From JAJPXC01 sp964562375 (GTDB lineage: Bacteria; Bacteroidota; Bacteroidia; Bacteroidales; Muribaculaceae), in NCBI GenBank assembly GCA_964562375.1, contig CAZLSW010000006.1:9031-73030 (forward strand): DNA of 64,000 nucleotides, given 5' to 3'. Under the pieces are notes generated by a model. That model had not been told where the DNA came from. It did no database searches and saw nothing but the letters and a program-made list of their open reading frames with translations. Shown here piece after piece: positions 6,301 through 14,927 of this stretch (the stretch's first letter is position 1; each line of letters starts with the position of its first letter). The position numbers and the translations under genes were made by a program.

Positions 6301-8013
6301 TTAACGCGAGCGGAGGAGGATGGAGGAGACGTCGGTGGGGGAAAGGGTGTTATGTCCCGCCGGCACGGCTGGACATCCTACTTGAAGGGCTGAGAAGCCG
6401 AGGCCGGTCCAGGGGTAGGAGTGGAGGCCGAGGAGATCCAATAGGGTGGTGTAGACGTCGATTTGGCCGATTTCCTGGGAGAAAGTGCCGTGGATGGGAG
6501 CGTTGAGGATGATTAGGGGAGTGTGGGTGCCGGGGTCGACCAGGTTGGGGGCCGCTTTATGCAGCTTGCGACGATCGGCGGCAAGGCCCTCATGGTCGCC
6601 GGTGATGACGACCATCGTTCTCTCCCAGTCGGGGCGCGAGCGCAGGTAGTCGATGAGGGTTTTCAGCGATGAGTCGGTATAGTTGGCGGTGATTATGTAG
6701 TCGCGCAGGAGTGTGGGGTAATTCTCTGAAGGACTGATTTTTTGCAGATGCTCGGGGAGGCGGAAGGGGTTGTGGCCCGAGTAGGTGACCCATAACAGGA
6801 ACGCGTTTTCACCTTGGGGCCAGATTTCGCCGCGACGCATCTTTTCAACGCTTTGGCGCATAAACTCGCCGTCGCTGAGGCGCCGGGCTGTGCCCACGGG
6901 GTCGGTGTTGTCCCAGGATGATGAGTGGAGGAGAGTGTCGACGCCGAAGGCTCGGGCGACAAGCGTTTGGTTCCACACGTGAGGCTTGTCGCAAGTGAGG
7001 AGGTAGCTGCGTGTGGGGCGCTCGGCTTTCATGGCTTTTTGGATGGTGGAGAAAGGATAGTCGGGGTGGGAAAACGCGTAGACCTGTCCCTGTGGGGGCA
7101 TCATTCCCGCTAGCATAAGCAATTGGGCGTCGATTGAGCGCCCGGCGCCCACTTGGGTGAGGACGTTGGGGAAATAAAGCGTGGTGGAGTCGGCGACGAG
7201 AGAGTTGAGGAAGGGGGTGATTTCGGTGCTGTTTACCTTCTTGTTGATTGGCCAAGATTCCAATGATTCGCAGAAGACGACAACGAGGTTGGAGGGGTGG
7301 GGGAGGGAATCGGCGACGCCCCATTGCTGTTGGCGCTTATGTTCGGCGATCCACTGCTCGGCTTGGGCCACCTCCTGGGCCGTGGGGACGTCGGAGGCTT
7401 TCAGAAGGTCGTGGGCGAGGAAACCGGGGATGTGGTAGATTGGCGCGATGCAGGTGGCCTTGTAGCACTCGCGGCTTAGGCGGTCGATCTGTCCCATGGG
7501 GCCTCCGCGCCAACAGTCGGCGGCCCAAGCGAGTATTCCCAGGACGATGACGGTGACAAGATAGGGCAGTCCCACGGGGCGCCATTTCTCTCGTCGAGCG
7601 CGCATAATAAATATTGTGGCGATAGTGATTATGGGGAGAACGAGGTAGTACCAGCGGAAGGAGTCGGCGACTGAGGGGCCGAAGTCCTGGAGATTACCAG
7701 CCAGAAGGTAGCTTTGTGCGGGAATGGCGTTGAAATAAGTGCGGCAGTACATGAGGTTGGCAATCATCACCCCGTCGATGATGAACATCCACAAGGCCGT
7801 AGGCCACACCTTTTTAGAAACCATGGCCGGCCACGCCATAAGTGTGGCGCCGAGAAGCAGGTAGGGGTAGAAGGCCAGGAATGTGAACGGGCGGAAGGTG
7901 GTTTGGGCCATCCACAACAGGTCGAAGGCGAGGATAGTCGCGATAGAGGCTATCCACGCGATTGTGAAACGCCTGGTCCAGAGCAGGCGTGGAAAGAGCG
8001 CAGTCCATTTCAT
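6301..8013 (-). CDS. LTA-synthase-like membrane phosphotransferase/sulfatase family protein
   Basis: This 570-residue protein has five membrane segments (about 17-36, 43-63, 70-90, 121-137, 148-166) and a large extracytoplasmic alkaline-phosphatase-superfamily domain. That is the layout of lipoteichoic acid synthase and related phosphoglycerol or phosphoethanolamine transferases. Likely metal ligands are Glu249 (VVFCESLES), Asp472/His473 (GDHEG) and His497. The nucleophile position is Ser293 in GAGRSIDAQ, where LtaS has Thr. Substrate in Bacteroidales is unknown; modification of an envelope glycolipid or glycan is an inference. Residues 544-555 (QVGCPAVPAGHN) are encoded by a dispersed palindromic repeat. 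A -7 box abuts the ATG, suggesting a leaderless mRNA. Confidence 0.82.
   Translation of the reverse strand: MKWTALFPRLLWTRRFTIAWIASIATILAFDLLWMAQTTFRPFTFLAFYPYLLLGATLMAWPAMVSKKVWPTALWMFIIDGVMIANLMYCRTYFNAIPAQSYLLAGNLQDFGPSVADSFRWYYLVLPIITIATIFIMRARREKWRPVGLPYLVTVIVLGILAWAADCWRGGPMGQIDRLSRECYKATCIAPIYHIPGFLAHDLLKASDVPTAQEVAQAEQWIAEHKRQQQWGVADSLPHPSNLVVVFCESLESWPINKKVNSTEITPFLNSLVADSTTLYFPNVLTQVGAGRSIDAQLLMLAGMMPPQGQVYAFSHPDYPFSTIQKAMKAERPTRSYLLTCDKPHVWNQTLVARAFGVDTLLHSSSWDNTDPVGTARRLSDGEFMRQSVEKMRRGEIWPQGENAFLLWVTYSGHNPFRLPEHLQKISPSENYPTLLRDYIITANYTDSSLKTLIDYLRSRPDWERTMVVITGDHEGLAADRRKLHKAAPNLVDPGTHTPLIILNAPIHGTFSQEIGQIDVYTTLLDLLGLHSYPWTGLGFSALQVGCPAVPAGHNTLSPTDVSSILLRSR
6349..6384 (-). repeat. 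Palindromic repeat read in frame near the end of the LtaS-like gene
   Basis: A 36-nt copy of the dispersed palindrome encodes QVGCPAVPAGHN on the minus strand. A copy at 32651-32686 encodes QVGSPAVPAGQQ in the PorW-like protein in the same frame. Confidence 0.9.
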
Positions 8014-8018
8014 GCCAA

Positions 8019-8026
8019 CAAAGGTA
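8019..8026 (-). promoter_or_regulatory. -7 box directly at the LtaS-like start
   Basis: TACCTTTG on the minus strand ends 5 nt before the ATG at 8013. Transcription would start at or next to the start codon. The -33 region is weak. It overlaps the pyrH promoter region on the other strand. Confidence 0.45.
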
Positions 8027-8033
8027 GTAAATT

Positions 8034-8065
8034 TTTGGAAACTCGGTGGAGATTGCTTAAATTTG
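8034..8065 (+). promoter_or_regulatory. pyrH promoter
   Basis: TTTG (8034-8037), 20-nt spacer, TAAATTTG (8058-8065): a full match to the Bacteroidetes promoter pattern. The leader to the pyrH ATG at 8093 would be about 22 nt. Confidence 0.65.
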
Positions 8066-8092
8066 CCGTTGAAACGTAAAAACTATTCCACA

Positions 8093-8803
8093 ATGAGATC
8101 TAAATACCAGCGAATATTGCTGAAGCTCAGCGGCGAGTCGCTCATGGGCGAGCAGCGTTACGGGATCGACACCACCCGACTCAACGAGTATGCCGAGCAG
8201 ATATCGGAGATAGCGCAGCGCGGTGTGCAGGTAGCCATCGTGATCGGTGGGGGCAACATTTTCCGCGGGCTACAGGGCGCCTCGCGGGGCTTCGACCGCG
8301 TGAAGGGCGACCAAATGGGGATGCTGGCGACGGTGATCAACTCGTTGGCGTTGAGTTCGGCCTTAGAGAGCGCAGGGCAGCCGGCCAAAGTGATGACCTC
8401 GCTGAACATGTTCCCCATCGGCGAGTATTATAGCAAATGGAAGGCCCTGGAGTCGCTGCAGCACGGCGAGGTGGCCATCATAGCCGGAGGCACAGGCAAC
8501 CCGTTCTTCACCACCGACACGGCGTCGGCCCTGCGCGGAGTGGAGCTTGGTTGCGATGTGATGCTCAAGGGCACGCGCGTGGACGGCATCTACACGGCCG
8601 ACCCGGAGAAGGATCCCGCGGCCAAGAAATTCTCGGAGATTACCTACGACGAGGTGTACAACCGCGGGCTGAAGGTGATGGACTTGACGGCGACGGCGCT
8701 GTGCAAGGAGAACCAATTGCCGATTATAGTGTTTGATATGGACACGCCGGGCAATCTGCGCAAGGTGATCGACGGCGAGCCCATCGGCACGCTGGTTTAT
8801 TAA
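8093..8803 (+). CDS. pyrH: UMP kinase
   Basis: PyrH phosphorylates UMP to UDP with ATP, feeding RNA, DNA and nucleotide-sugar synthesis. The 236-residue amino-acid-kinase-fold protein starts MRSKYQRILLKLSGESLMG with the Lys of the phosphate site, then IVIGGGNIFRG, GDQMGMLATVINSLAL, IIAGGTGNPFFTTDTA and VDGIYTADPEKDP, all family motifs in order. The open frame begins at 7883, but the ATG at 8093 is right for the family and lies just behind a good promoter. It precedes frr, a common pairing near translation genes. Confidence 0.97.
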   Translation: MRSKYQRILLKLSGESLMGEQRYGIDTTRLNEYAEQISEIAQRGVQVAIVIGGGNIFRGLQGASRGFDRVKGDQMGMLATVINSLALSSALESAGQPAKVMTSLNMFPIGEYYSKWKALESLQHGEVAIIAGGTGNPFFTTDTASALRGVELGCDVMLKGTRVDGIYTADPEKDPAAKKFSEITYDEVYNRGLKVMDLTATALCKENQLPIIVFDMDTPGNLRKVIDGEPIGTLVY

Positions 8804-8808
8804 AGGCC

Positions 8809-8864
8809 CTTGATTTCATTCGACTTAAGTCGATTGAAGTCGATTGAAGTCGAGAGAAATCAAG
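8809..8864. repeat. AAGTCGATTG repeats framed by an inverted pair (family H)
   Basis: CTTGATTTC (8809-8817) and GAAATCAAG (8856-8864) flank CGACTTAAGTCG and two ATTGAAGTCG units. Related runs occur at 11265-11300 and 59350-59392. It may fold, but has no T-tract typical of a terminator. Confidence 0.7.
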
Positions 8865-8904
8865 CCCGTATTAACGCATCATTAATTAAATCCAATAAAT
8901 ATCC

Positions 8905-9465
8905 ATGACAGACGTAAAGACCTATCTCGGCCCCGCCGAGGAGAAAATGGAGATGGCCGTGGCCTATCTCGACGAATCGCTGGCCCACATCCGTGCCGGT
9001 AAAGCCAACCCGAAAATCCTGGACGGCATCAAAGTGAATTACTACGGCTCGGCTGCACCCATTTCCAATGTGGCCAACATCTCGGTGCCCGACGCCCGCA
9101 CCATCACGATTACTCCCTGGGAGAAATCGATGTTCAAGGAGATTGAGAAAGCCATTATCAACTCGGAGCTTGGCATCACGCCCGAGAACAACGGCGAGGT
9201 GATCCGCATCTCGATACCGCCGTTGACCGAGGAGCGCCGCAAGCAGTTGGTGAAGCAGTCGAAGGCTGAGGCCGAGCAGGCCAAGGTTTCGGTGCGCAAC
9301 GCTCGCCGCGACGCTATCGAGGGCTTGAAGAAAGCCGTGAAGCAAGGTATGCCCGAGGATGTTGAGAAGGATGCCGAAGGCTCGGCCCAGAAGCTCCACG
9401 ACAAGTACCTGAAGAAGATCGACGAGCTTTTTGCCGCCAAGGAGAAGGAGATACTTACGGTGTAA
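8905..9465 (+). CDS. frr: Ribosome recycling factor
   Basis: RRF, together with EF-G, splits the post-termination ribosome. The 186-residue product has the expected length and family motifs: HIRAGKANPKILDGIKVNYYG, NISVPDARTITITPWEKS, IEKAIINSELGITPENNGEVIRISIPPLTEERRKQLVKQ in the head, and the long helical tail with VRNARRDA and DKYLKKIDEL. It lies 101 nt behind pyrH with a repeat block between them and probably shares its transcript. Confidence 0.97.
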   Translation: MTDVKTYLGPAEEKMEMAVAYLDESLAHIRAGKANPKILDGIKVNYYGSAAPISNVANISVPDARTITITPWEKSMFKEIEKAIINSELGITPENNGEVIRISIPPLTEERRKQLVKQSKAEAEQAKVSVRNARRDAIEGLKKAVKQGMPEDVEKDAEGSAQKLHDKYLKKIDELFAAKEKEILTV

Positions 9466-9468
9466 GAG

Positions 9469-9586
9469 TTTATAGTTTTTAGTTTCTAGTTTCTAGTTTT
9501 TAGTTTCTAGTTTCTAGTTGATGGTGAGATTGGTGGGCGATGAGAGGGTATTAACTAGAAACTTGAAACTAGAGACTGAAAACCTT
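9469..9586. repeat. TAGTTTCTAGTTTTTAG repeats in both orientations (family C)
   Basis: A run of TAGTTTC/TAGTTTT units (9469-9520) is followed after about 30 nt by the complementary sense AACTAGAAACTTGAAACTAG (about 9552-9572). The mRNA could form a long AT-rich hairpin before the radical SAM gene. Related runs lie at 36171-36213 and 51467-51506. Confidence 0.85.
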
Positions 9587-9592
9587 CAGACC

Positions 9593-10372
9593 ATGCAACG
9601 GGTACTGTTTCATAGCACGATTTTCGGGCCGATTCATAGCCGGCGGCTCGGAACTTCGCTGGGGATCAACCTTGGCCCCAACGACGGGAAGATATGCACG
9701 TTCGACTGCCTGTATTGTGAGGCCGGGTACAACGCCCAGGGCCCCGGAACGACGGGCATACCCTCGGTAGAACAGGTGGCCGAGCAACTCGACGCCAAGC
9801 TCAAGGAGATGCACGCCTCTGGTCAGCAACTCGACGTGATCACCTTCTCGGGCAACGGCGAACCCACGGCGCACCCGCGCTTTGAGGAGATTGTCGACCG
9901 GGTGATTGCCCTTCGCGACCGCGATTTTCCGGAGGCCAAGGTGAGCGTGCTGTGCAACTCCACCCGATTGGGCGACGATGGCGTGTGTCGCGCGCTCGCC
10001 AAGGTAGATAACAATATTTTGAAACTCGACTCGGCGGTGGATAGGACGATGCGTCTTATCGACCGTCCGGGGTCGAGGTCGTTCAACTGCGAGTGGGTGA
10101 TCGACCGAATCGCGAGCTTCGGCCACGATTGCATCGTGCAGACGATGCTTCTGCGGGGCGAGGATGACGAGGGTAACGTGATTGACAACACAACCGACGC
10201 TGAGGTTGACGCCCTGATCGCGGCTTACAAGAAAATCCAGCCTCGTGAGGTGATGCTCTACTCGATCGACCGGCCGACGCCCGCAAGACGGTTGAGGAAG
10301 GTGGAGAGAGAGGACCTCGAGCGGGTGGCGGAGAAGATACGGGCTGCCGGAATAACTGTGCAGGTGAATTAA
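9593..10372 (+). CDS. Radical SAM protein of the COG0731 type
   Basis: This 259-residue protein has the radical SAM [4Fe-4S] motif CTFDCLYC near residue 39. It opens with FGPIHSRRLGTSLGINL, characteristic of the COG0731-type Fe-S oxidoreductases distantly related to the wyosine enzyme TYW1. FSGNGEPTAHPRFEEI is the SAM-binding glycine-rich segment. The reaction is unknown. The ATG at 9593 (MQRVLFHSTIF) is chosen; the open frame from 9518 begins in a repeat block. The next gene starts 1 nt after its stop, so the two are co-transcribed. Confidence 0.85.
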   Translation: MQRVLFHSTIFGPIHSRRLGTSLGINLGPNDGKICTFDCLYCEAGYNAQGPGTTGIPSVEQVAEQLDAKLKEMHASGQQLDVITFSGNGEPTAHPRFEEIVDRVIALRDRDFPEAKVSVLCNSTRLGDDGVCRALAKVDNNILKLDSAVDRTMRLIDRPGSRSFNCEWVIDRIASFGHDCIVQTMLLRGEDDEGNVIDNTTDAEVDALIAAYKKIQPREVMLYSIDRPTPARRLRKVEREDLERVAEKIRAAGITVQVN

Positions 10373-10373
10373 T

Positions 10374-11273
10374 ATGGTATTTCCAAGAGAATTGAGGCCG
10401 GGGGATCGGGTGGCGATAGTGTCGCCCGCGAGCGTTATCGAACCCGAGCGCGTAACCGGGACCGTGGCCACGCTTGGCGCCATGGGATTCGACCCCGTAG
10501 TGTATCCTCATTCATTGGGACGGCACGGGTCGTTCAGCGGTAGCCGTGAGGAGAGGTTGGAGGACCTGCGACGCGCGTTTTTAGACGAGCGTGTTAGGGC
10601 AATTATCTGCTCGCGAGGGGGATACGGCACGGTACACTTGGTGGAGGCTTTGGCCGACTTGGATTTGGCCAAGGATCCGAAATGGGTGGTGGGATTCAGC
10701 GACATCTCAGCGTTGCACGCTCTGCTGGCGAGCCGGGGGATCGTGTCGGTGCACGGCTCGATGGCCAAGCAGCTTGCCGAGGGTCCCAAGGACGAGATCA
10801 ACCAGCAGTTGTACAGGATTTTGCGCGGTGAGAGGCCTTCCTACCGATGGGCCGCGCATGAGTATAACCATAAGGGGAAGGCTCGCGGGACATTGCGCGG
10901 GGGCAACCTTGCCGTGCTTGGTGGCTTGATCGGGACGCCTTACGACGACCTGCTTGGGGATTCTATTCTGTTTATCGAGGACATCGCCGAGCCTATATAT
11001 AAGGTGGAGAGGATTCTCTACGGGTTGCGACTCGCAGGCGTTTTGCCGCGGTTGCGAGGCTTGATTGTGGGGCAGTTCACCGAGTATCGGCCATCACTCG
11101 ACTATGAGGCTATGGAGGACATGGTGCGCGACATGGTGGAGGATTACGGCTATCCGGTGGCGTTCAACGCGCCTGTTGGGCATGTCGACTGTAACGTGCA
11201 TCTTCTTCACGGGGCGGAGGCTGAGCTGAGGGTAGATGATCGAGGAGCATGGCTTAGCGTGGGGGTCGACTGA
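10374..11273 (+). CDS. LD-carboxypeptidase, peptidase family S66
   Basis: S66 LD-carboxypeptidases remove the terminal D-Ala from murein tetrapeptides during peptidoglycan recycling, usually in the cytoplasm. In this 299-residue protein the catalytic triad is visible: Ser109 in VVGFSDISALH, Glu202 in FIEDIAEP and His270 in GHVDCN. The N-terminal LRPGDRVAIVSPAS and the CSRGGYG segment are also typical. No signal peptide is evident. The start is 1 nt after the radical SAM stop. The neighbouring Sus-type locus contains a hydrolase that might act on peptidoglycan glycan, but a functional link is only a guess. Confidence 0.9.
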   Translation: MVFPRELRPGDRVAIVSPASVIEPERVTGTVATLGAMGFDPVVYPHSLGRHGSFSGSREERLEDLRRAFLDERVRAIICSRGGYGTVHLVEALADLDLAKDPKWVVGFSDISALHALLASRGIVSVHGSMAKQLAEGPKDEINQQLYRILRGERPSYRWAAHEYNHKGKARGTLRGGNLAVLGGLIGTPYDDLLGDSILFIEDIAEPIYKVERILYGLRLAGVLPRLRGLIVGQFTEYRPSLDYEAMEDMVRDMVEDYGYPVAFNAPVGHVDCNVHLLHGAEAELRVDDRGAWLSVGVD

Positions 11274-11842
11274 AGTCCAAGGAAATCGAGAGAAATCGGG
11301 CGAACTAGATCGGGAGGTAGACGAATAATCCTTTAACAAAATTATGTGTATATTAGGCAAAAAAGTTGCCCAGTGGGTTGAAGTTTAGTTTAAGATTCGT
11401 AAATATCAAGAATTTTTGTTATCAAAGTTGGCGTAATTTAAAATAATGTGTTAGCTTTGCCTTGTATATTGCGCAGAGGGTCGAAAAGAGCCTCTCCCGC
11501 CGAGACGAACCTGACATAAAACGATTCCCTAACCTGACACCCCTGGATTCACGAAACCATGACAAGCACAAGCGGGTATCAGCCTGGCAGACAGGGCGGT
11601 TAACCCTCCATCTTGCGGGTCAATCATTAGCGGAAAAGGATAAAATGCAGGCTACGTCGGAGCGCGGCCACGAAGCGCGATGTGCGTGTGTGATCTGATA
11701 AAACCCAACATTTAACCACTGAAAAAAGCAGTACATCAGAAAAAAACAATCTTAACACTAAGGGTGTCAACGGCTTGGCCGGGGAAAGCCCTATGGGAAA
11801 AGGAAAAAATTAACCTTGAATATAAACAAACATGTAGTAATT
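11274..11842 (+). other. Intergenic region with long SusC leader, possibly structured
   Basis: After family H repeats (11265-11300) and an AT-rich stretch, a promoter at 11428-11459 would produce a leader of about 380 nt before susC. The first 240 nt (about 11461-11700) are GC-rich, unlike the AT-rich parts around them. Short hairpins are possible, for example GCGC arms within 11661-11680 and GGCTTGGCC near 11772. I do not recognise a known riboswitch. It may be a regulatory leader or a separate small RNA. Confidence 0.35.
11428..11459 (+). promoter_or_regulatory. Promoter of the SusC operon
   Basis: TTGG (11428-11431), 20-nt spacer, TAGCTTTG (11452-11459). This matches the Bacteroidetes consensus and is the only good candidate between the LD-carboxypeptidase and susC. 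Confidence 0.55.
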
Positions 11843-14800
11843 ATGAAAAAACAGCTATTGCTTCTGTTATTTTCCCTCTTCGCGGTGGTGGCGTTTGGCC
11901 GCACCGTGACCGGATCGGTGACACAGGCGAGCGACGGCGATCCGTTGATCGGTGTGACCGTTGCAGTCAAGGGCACGTCGACGGTCACCGCTACCGACAT
12001 AGATGGAAAATACTCCATCGAAGTGAGTGGCGACAACGCAGTGCTTAACTTCAACTATGTAGGTATGACCGCTCAGAGTATCCCCGTAGGTAACAAGAGC
12101 GTAGTGGATGTGGTAATGAGCGAGAACGCGACCGTGCTCAACGAGGTTGTGGTGACCGCTATGGGCCAGGTCCAGGAAAAGAAGAAACTTAACTTCGCCG
12201 TGCAGGCGTTGAACTCGGATGAGGTTTCCGCAGGACAGTCGGCCAACTTCATCAACACTCTCCAGGGCAAGGTGGCCGGCGTGCAAGTATCGATGGCCGG
12301 TGGCTCGCCCAACTCGGCCTCGCAGATTGTGGTGCGCGCCATTTCGTCGATCAACAGCGCGATGAACAACGAGCCTCTGTTTGTGATCGACGGCATGCCC
12401 GTATCGGGTAGCGCGTCGTCGATGGCCGATATCAACCCCAACGATATTGAGTCTATGTCGGTGCTTAAAGGCGCCGCTGCCTCGGCCCTTTACGGCCAGG
12501 AGGGTGCCAACGGTGTGATCTTGATTACTACCAAGAGCGGCAAGGCCGGCACGGTGACCGTAACCGCCTCCGGCGGCTGGGAGATCTCGGAGGTAGCCCG
12601 TACCCCCAAGCTCCAAAAGAGCTTCTTGGCTGGTAGCAACGGCTTCTACACGACCAACGCCACCGGTGGCTGGGGTCCCCGTTTCCGTGACGGTATCGAC
12701 ACATATTATGATAATACTGGCGACTTCTTAGGTACTGGTTTTATGCAGAAATATGACCTCACAATTTCGGGTGGCAGCGAGATGTTTAACTCTTACGCAT
12801 CGGTCAACTACATGGACAACGAGGGTGTCGTTCCCAAGGACTTCAAGAAGCGTATCGGCGTGTTCTTGAAGGGCGAGTACAACCCCTCCAACACCGTGAA
12901 GATCATGATGACCTCCAATTTCATGCAGACAAAGAGCCGCGGTTTCGGCAACTCGATGTCGACAGTTTACGGGTGGGCCATCAACAAGAACATGGCCGAC
13001 TATGAGACCTCGACGGGAATGCCCAACTGGGCGAACCGTTACGACGACTGGGACGCTTTGACCAACGCCCAGCGTCTTGGGGCCACCCTTTCTCCCTACT
13101 ATGGTCGTTACCATGACTCGTCGGACACCCGCTCGACTCGTATCATTATCAACGGCCAGATCTCGTGGGAGCCGATCAAGAACTTGACCTTCACCGGCAA
13201 GATGTCGTTCGACAACAGCCACTCCACTTATATGTCCTACGTCACCCCCCGCTACGATGAGGATCACGACTTTGTGGGCGAGCTCACCGATGGCGAGAAG
13301 ACGATTTTGGCTAACAGCAGCGGTAGCTTTACCCTACAGCCCTCGCGCTCGGAGCGCTATACCGTGCAGGGCTTGGTTAACTACGTATGGGACATCAACA
13401 AGGATATCAATCTTAACTTCTTCCTTGGTGCCGAGTACTCGTCCAGAAAGAGCTTGTCGAGCACCTTGGCAGGTTACGATTTCCAGAGCGGTGGCGATTA
13501 CTACTCGTTCAACAACGTGAACATGGAGCTGCTGAAGGACGCTGGCCTTACAATGTCGCGTCGTAATCAGGACAAATACGGCTACTTCGGTGAGATCCGC
13601 TTCGACTACAAGGGTATGGCTCAGGTGTCGGTAACAGGTCGTATCGACGGCTCGTCGACCCTGAAGCAGGTTGACAACACCTACTTCTATCCTTCGGTAA
13701 CCGGTGGTCTCGTATTCTCCGAGATTTTCAAGCTGAGCAATGAGTGGTTCTCGTTCGGCAAGATCCGCGGTAACTACGCTAAGGTAGGTAAGGATTGCCA
13801 GCCCTACCAGTTCAGTGAGAACTACAAGCAGTGGCCCACCTTCCCCGACGGCGGTATCGGCGTGAACCCCACCCTGTCGACAGCCGTGGAGCTCGCGCCT
13901 GAGATGACCAAAACCTGGGAGATTGGCGCCGACTTGCGCTTCTTCAACTCCCGCACCCGCTTGGACGTGGCTTACTACAACACCACGGTTGACAACCAGA
14001 TTGTGGTTGTGCGAGTATCGCCGGCTTCGGGTACCATCCTCCAGACCCGTAACGAGGGCTCTATCACCAACAAGGGTGTCGAGCTTACCCTGTCGCAAGA
14101 CATTCTCCAGATGCGCGACTTCCAGTGGACAGCCAACGTCAACTTCTCGTTCAACCGCTCCAAGGTGGAATCGCTTCCCGATGAGGTTTCCGAGATTCAG
14201 GGAGGACAGTACGCCGACGTATTCTGCTCGGCTATGCTGGGCCAGACGACCACCGGTCTTACCGGTACCGACTACCTGCGTAACGACAACGGCGACGTGA
14301 TCTGCGACTCCAACGGCTACCCGATGATCTCGCCCAACAAGCAGAACCACGTGGGTAACCGCGAGCCCGACTTCCTGCTGGGCCTCGGCTCTACCTTCAC
14401 TTGGAAAGACCTGAGCCTGTCGTTCCTCTTCGACGGCCGCAAGGGTGGCGACGTGTACAACTACACGGGCCGCTCGCTCTTCTCCAGCGGACAAAGCTAC
14501 TACTCAGCCAAGTACCGCAACCACAAGGCAGTGTTTAAAGGCGTAGTTCAAAATGCCGACGGGACATACAGCCCCAACACCACTCCTGTGATTCTCGACC
14601 AACAGTTTATCAACAACTATTTCTACAACGTATCGTCCAACTTCATCGAGGACGGCTCCTACATCCGCTTGAGCTACGTCACCCTCTCCTACGACTTCAC
14701 CAAGCTGATGAAGAAACTGGGCTCACGCAACCCCATCAAGGGCTTGAACCTGTCGTTCACCGGCCGCAACTTGTGGTTGTGGACCAAGTACACGGGTTGC

Positions 14801-14911
14801 GATCCTCAGGTGATGCCTTCGGCCGACTACGGAACTGGCTCGATGGGTATCGACAACTTCAGCGTACCCTCGTTGCGCAGCTATAACTTCAACCTCAAAG
14901 TAACCTTCTAA
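11843..14911 (+). CDS. SusC/RagA-type TonB-linked outer-membrane receptor
   Basis: SusC-type proteins are TonB-dependent outer-membrane barrels that import oligosaccharides or peptides captured by their SusD lid. The 1022-residue product has a signal peptide (MKKQLLLLLFSLFAVVAFG), a carboxypeptidase-regulatory-like domain (GSVTQASDGDPLIGVTVAVKG) at about 22-105, a TonB-box-like VVVTA, the plug with RAISSINSAMNNEPLFVIDGMPV and LKGAAASALYGQEGANGVILITTKSG, and a long barrel ending in aromatic LKVTF. The ATG at 11843 is chosen because a signal peptide follows immediately; the in-frame ATG at 11816 would add nine residues in front of it. It is followed 16 nt later by susD. The substrate cannot be read from the sequence. 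Confidence 0.95.
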   Translation: MKKQLLLLLFSLFAVVAFGRTVTGSVTQASDGDPLIGVTVAVKGTSTVTATDIDGKYSIEVSGDNAVLNFNYVGMTAQSIPVGNKSVVDVVMSENATVLNEVVVTAMGQVQEKKKLNFAVQALNSDEVSAGQSANFINTLQGKVAGVQVSMAGGSPNSASQIVVRAISSINSAMNNEPLFVIDGMPVSGSASSMADINPNDIESMSVLKGAAASALYGQEGANGVILITTKSGKAGTVTVTASGGWEISEVARTPKLQKSFLAGSNGFYTTNATGGWGPRFRDGIDTYYDNTGDFLGTGFMQKYDLTISGGSEMFNSYASVNYMDNEGVVPKDFKKRIGVFLKGEYNPSNTVKIMMTSNFMQTKSRGFGNSMSTVYGWAINKNMADYETSTGMPNWANRYDDWDALTNAQRLGATLSPYYGRYHDSSDTRSTRIIINGQISWEPIKNLTFTGKMSFDNSHSTYMSYVTPRYDEDHDFVGELTDGEKTILANSSGSFTLQPSRSERYTVQGLVNYVWDINKDINLNFFLGAEYSSRKSLSSTLAGYDFQSGGDYYSFNNVNMELLKDAGLTMSRRNQDKYGYFGEIRFDYKGMAQVSVTGRIDGSSTLKQVDNTYFYPSVTGGLVFSEIFKLSNEWFSFGKIRGNYAKVGKDCQPYQFSENYKQWPTFPDGGIGVNPTLSTAVELAPEMTKTWEIGADLRFFNSRTRLDVAYYNTTVDNQIVVVRVSPASGTILQTRNEGSITNKGVELTLSQDILQMRDFQWTANVNFSFNRSKVESLPDEVSEIQGGQYADVFCSAMLGQTTTGLTGTDYLRNDNGDVICDSNGYPMISPNKQNHVGNREPDFLLGLGSTFTWKDLSLSFLFDGRKGGDVYNYTGRSLFSSGQSYYSAKYRNHKAVFKGVVQNADGTYSPNTTPVILDQQFINNYFYNVSSNFIEDGSYIRLSYVTLSYDFTKLMKKLGSRNPIKGLNLSFTGRNLWLWTKYTGCDPQVMPSADYGTGSMGIDNFSVPSLRSYNFNLKVTF

Positions 14912-14927
14912 AACACGCCTATATAAA

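Noticed and set aside
11462..11698. 78-codon open frame in the SusC leader
   Set aside because: TTG start at the predicted transcription start, no family resemblance; treated as untranslated leader.
11461..11842. Cobalamin or TPP riboswitch before susC
   Set aside because: I could not find the B12 box or the TPP core; the receptor is also of the SusC type with a SusD partner, not a vitamin receptor.
13334..14494. 386-codon antisense open frame opposite susC
   Set aside because: Shadow of the SusC barrel region, no recognisable motif or start context.
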